Source: Haplosporangium gracile
Taxonomy: Eukaryota > Mortierellomycota > Mortierellomycetes > Mortierellales > Mortierellaceae
DNA: 11,257 nt
Reading direction: 5' to 3'
Assembly (NCBI GenBank): GCA_015499985.1
Contig: JAAAUF010000987.1
Location: 3,560-14,816, forward strand
The position numbers were made by a program, and so were the translations under genes. Under the pieces are notes generated by a model, which saw only the letters and a list, made by a program, of their open reading frames with translations, ran no database searches and was not told the origin of the DNA. Shown piece after piece: positions 9,139 to 11,257 of the stretch (the first letter of the stretch is position 1; every line of letters starts with the position of its first letter).

Positions 9139-9229
9139 GCGTACAACTCTCTCACGCGTGCATCCGCTACACTTACACACAAACAGTCAAACCCACCCTC
9201 CCTATCCAACAAGACATAACAACCAGAAA

Positions 9230-10645
9230 ATGTCGGACAGATCTTGGTCCCCGCCTCTGGACGTCGACACCCGGACGCTCAAATCGCTCTCAATAATCCG
9301 CGCCCGCCCCGAACACCTCCCGGCAATCTACAAGATCCAAATCCTAGCCTACCCTGGTCGAACTGACTTCCACGAGTCTGAAGACGTCTTCCGGTCCAAG
9401 ATGGAGGTTTACCCTGCAGGGAACTTTGTTGCGCTCGCTACATATTCTGTAGTAACGCAGGATGATACTTCGACATGGGTTGGAGAGGGAGATGGAGGTG
9501 AGGTAGAGGATGAGGAGGGGGAGGGGGAGGGGGAGGTTATGCATGGGATTTCGGTGGTGGAGATTACGGAGACCGGACCGGATGGGTCTAGCACGACCAC
9601 TACTGCAACTACAACCACGACCACGATTGGTGGAGAGACCACTGAGCATGTCGATATTGTGCGCGCACGGACTCCTGATATTCTGGAAGGGACTGATGAT
9701 GAAGATGATGCCGGCGATGTCTCCTCTTTTAAGCGGTCGACGGGTCTGGATGTCCCGTATGCTCGACATGGACACCAACACGGACACGGTCAAGATTCAA
9801 AGTCAGCAGGAGGAGGTGATGGTACCACGACTACGACAAGCAGTGCATCGGCAGTGGCAGCTGGAGAGGATGAAGAGGAGGAGGAGGACACGACGGTTTT
9901 GTTCCAATGGGAAGAACCCGTCGGGTATCTATTCTCACACCCCTACAGCCGCGAGTCCGTCGCCTTGCACCGCATGGGCGCCCACGTTGGGACCACCGCC
10001 GAGGAGAAGGGTGAGGCGTCGTCAAAGCCGAAACGGATCCGACTGCAAGACGGAGAAAGTGCCGCCGGCAAGGATCACGATCACAGCCAGGAGGAAGAGG
10101 AAGAGGAGACAAACTTTGACCATGACCAGGCGATGGAAAAGTACTATATCCACGACTGTGCGATCCACCCGGGTTGGAGAGGCCAGGGTCTTGCGTCAAA
10201 GCTGTGGAAGGCTCTTGAGGAGTCCTTGATCCCGACTCGGGATTCTGTTGGTGCTGGTGGTGGTGCGGGAGGTGAAGGTGCGAGTGGGGATTTAGTGGAC
10301 ACTGAAGAGGAGGAGGATACCGAAGGTCATGAGGAGAGTGCCAGCAGCGATGATGGCACAGCAGCAGCTAAGGAAACATCATCAACAACGCGTCGTCGTC
10401 GTGGTGGTCGTCGGGGTTCGAAAAAGACAGGCAGTCACGGCCATGGCCGCTCTCGCGGACAGGGACAGAGGAGAAGAAAGGGCGCGCCAAACTTGAAGGA
10501 GGTTATGCTCGTGAGTGTGCAGGGGACGAAACCATTCTGGCAGCGCGCGGGCGGGTTCGAAGTTGTAGCCGATCATGATATGGATCTATCTGTTTATGGT
10601 ACTGCTGAGGAGGCTTTCTTGATGCGTAAGACGTTTGCCTTTTGA
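9230..10645 (+). CDS. GNAT-family N-acetyltransferase with three large low-complexity inserts
   Basis: A single exon of 471 aa. GNAT enzymes move the acetyl group of acetyl-CoA to an amine; the substrate here cannot be told. Fold pieces in order: 22-72 (IRARPEHLPAIYKIQ helix, then YPAGNFVALA strand), 229-240 (EPVGYLFSHPYS), 305-334 (YYIHDCAIHPGWRGQGLA, whose RGQGLA fits the R-x-x-G-x-A pyrophosphate loop, then a helix) and 424-469 (EVMLVSVQGTKPFWQRAGGF, then a last strand). Inserts at about 75-222 (Glu/Gly, Thr runs, RHGHQHGHGQ), 241-302 (charged, His/Glu-rich) and 335-421 (Gly, acidic, then Arg/Lys/Gly-rich 387-418) make up roughly 300 residues. Typical single-domain GNATs are about 150-200 aa. 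The frame stays open through all inserts, so I read them as coding. The start at 9230 has A at -3 and is where family-like sequence begins. The basic block could send it to the nucleus or bind RNA (inference). Confidence 0.87.
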   Translation: MSDRSWSPPLDVDTRTLKSLSIIRARPEHLPAIYKIQILAYPGRTDFHESEDVFRSKMEVYPAGNFVALATYSVVTQDDTSTWVGEGDGGEVEDEEGEGEGEVMHGISVVEITETGPDGSSTTTTATTTTTTIGGETTEHVDIVRARTPDILEGTDDEDDAGDVSSFKRSTGLDVPYARHGHQHGHGQDSKSAGGGDGTTTTTSSASAVAAGEDEEEEEDTTVLFQWEEPVGYLFSHPYSRESVALHRMGAHVGTTAEEKGEASSKPKRIRLQDGESAAGKDHDHSQEEEEEETNFDHDQAMEKYYIHDCAIHPGWRGQGLASKLWKALEESLIPTRDSVGAGGGAGGEGASGDLVDTEEEEDTEGHEESASSDDGTAAAKETSSTTRRRRGGRRGSKKTGSHGHGRSRGQGQRRRKGAPNLKEVMLVSVQGTKPFWQRAGGFEVVADHDMDLSVYGTAEEAFLMRKTFAF

Positions 10646-11069
10646 AGGCGAGGGTGGTGTTTTTGATGAAGTGGGAGAGGGTGTTGGAGGTTGAAGGATG
10701 GACAGGAACCTTTTTTTTTCGCTTTCTTCATTTTTAGCTAACGTTTTTCTGACATTGCCAAGAGAAGGAGGAGGAAGGAGGATAAGAACCCCTCGCCCCC
10801 GCCTCGTCCCTCTTCTTTAAGGCAAATCCAGGCTCTCGTTAACTACCAGCCTGCCTCTTTACATTTTTGTATAAAAAAGTAACACCACGCATTTTTTATC
10901 CCAAAAAGCGACCCCTATACTTTATTTCTAAGTAACAAAAAAAAACAATGGAAAAAAAAAAAAGCAAGAATTGCTCGTTTTCGCTCGACCAAGGCCCACT
11001 TGATTATTTTTTTTTCATTCCAACCTCTCCATTTTTTTTTCTTTCTTCAGGGATGAAAAATGAATGGCT
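10646..11069. other. Convergent intergenic spacer
   Basis: About 420 bp between two stop codons facing each other. It contains T-rich and A-rich runs, including TATAAAAAAG near 10870, a possible plus-strand 3' processing region. No ORF or RNA gene is supported; it should hold the 3' UTRs of both neighbours. Confidence 0.6.
10921..10926 (-). terminator. Possible polyadenylation signal of the cysteine-rich peptide gene
   Basis: Reads AATAAA on the minus strand, about 145 nt downstream of the TAA stop at 11070-11072. It is the only clear candidate in this spacer for that strand. Confidence 0.35.
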
Positions 11070-11257
11070 TTATGAACAGGCGCATCCATATTCGGCAGAG
11101 GGGTCACAAACACCCTTGGCAGTCTCCTTTCCGGTAAAACGAAAACAGGTCTCGGTGCATGCCTGCTCATTGCATATGTTGTCGGCACGGGCGGTTAGGG
11201 CGGAGTTCTTGATATTGACAGGGACAGAGCCGGTACTAGAGGATGCGGATAGGGGGG
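11070..11257 (-). CDS. Defensin-like cysteine-rich peptide, CS-alpha-beta type (partial, C-terminal 61 codons)
   Basis: Read from the window edge toward lower coordinates, this frame is open for 61 codons and ends with TAA at 11070-11072; the start lies beyond 11257. No ATG occurs in the visible part. The first 26 or so residues are Ser/Ala/Val-rich without cysteine and could be a propeptide or the stretch after a signal peptide. The last 34 or so residues hold six cysteines spaced C-x4-C-x3-C-x12-C-x7-C-x1-C, ending one residue before the stop. C-x3-C, a GxC (GVC) at the fourth cysteine, and C-x-C are the hallmarks of the CS-alpha-beta fold of fungal, plant and invertebrate defensins and related peptides. 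By analogy it is probably secreted and disulfide-bonded; antimicrobial activity is inference. Codons are ordinary and nothing breaks the frame. It could instead be the tail of a larger secreted protein or another cysteine-rich effector. Confidence 0.68.
   Translation of the reverse strand, partial: PLSASSSTGSVPVNIKNSALTARADNICNEQACTETCFRFTGKETAKGVCDPSAEYGCACS

Larger units (their letters stand above)
8174..9229. promoter_or_regulatory. Spacer: 3' end of the zinc-ribbon gene and 5' region of the acetyltransferase gene
   Basis: About 1.06 kb with no supported gene. T-rich sequence follows the zinc-ribbon stop. A TATATAAG element (8763-8770) and a CRE-like TACGTCA (8882-8888) are possible promoter parts for the acetyltransferase gene; both are short and could be chance. 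From about 8945 the plus strand is pyrimidine-rich with T, CTT and ACAT runs, then turns A/C-rich (AACAACCAGAAA) before the ATG at 9230, as in the other genes here. The plus frame is open from an ATG at 8924 into the gene, but the extension mostly translates these runs. Confidence 0.55.

Overview
This is eukaryotic, almost certainly fungal, DNA. Multi-exon genes have GT-AG introns, one with a perfect TACTAAC branch site (7117-7123). Leaders are pyrimidine-rich and turn A/C-rich just before ATG, and spacers are full of low-complexity tracts. The mix of a standard cytosolic lysyl-tRNA synthetase, a long Pro/Glu/Gln-rich zinc-ribbon protein and a GNAT protein swollen by low-complexity inserts suggests an early-diverging filamentous fungus. 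My best guess is Mucoromycota/Mortierellaceae, by inference only. I see no transposon, CRISPR array, tRNA or rRNA.

Layout, left to right. (1) 1-450: pyrimidine-rich flank and the 3' end of the first gene. (2) 451-2966, minus strand: cytosolic lysyl-tRNA synthetase, three exons, 582 aa. (3) 2967-5053: an unusually long 2.1-kb divergent spacer. It holds purine/pyrimidine strand switches, a perfect 7 x ATTAGCC array and one doubtful 67-codon ORF with two hydrophobic segments. (4) 5054-8173, plus strand: five-exon gene for a 781-aa protein with two zinc ribbons of the Sjogren/scleroderma autoantigen p27 type (ZNRD2/SSSCA1 family). A proline-rich then acidic linker separates them, and a conserved-looking helical tail closes the protein. 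(5) 8174-9229: spacer and microsatellite-rich leader. (6) 9230-10645, plus strand: intronless 471-aa GNAT-type N-acetyltransferase whose fold is split by three large low-complexity inserts. (7) 10646-11069: convergent spacer. (8) 11070-11257, minus strand: the last 61 codons of a gene running off the window. It encodes a six-cysteine module with the CS-alpha-beta (defensin-like) signature, including GxC and CxC.

The genes look independently transcribed and I see no evidence of a shared pathway: one is translation housekeeping, one a zinc-ribbon adaptor of poorly defined function, one an acetyltransferase of unknown substrate, and one probably a small secreted cysteine-rich peptide. The points most worth following up are the truncated defensin-like gene, the internally duplicated zinc ribbon with a shared intron position and an in-frame 33-nt microexon, and the insert-laden GNAT protein.
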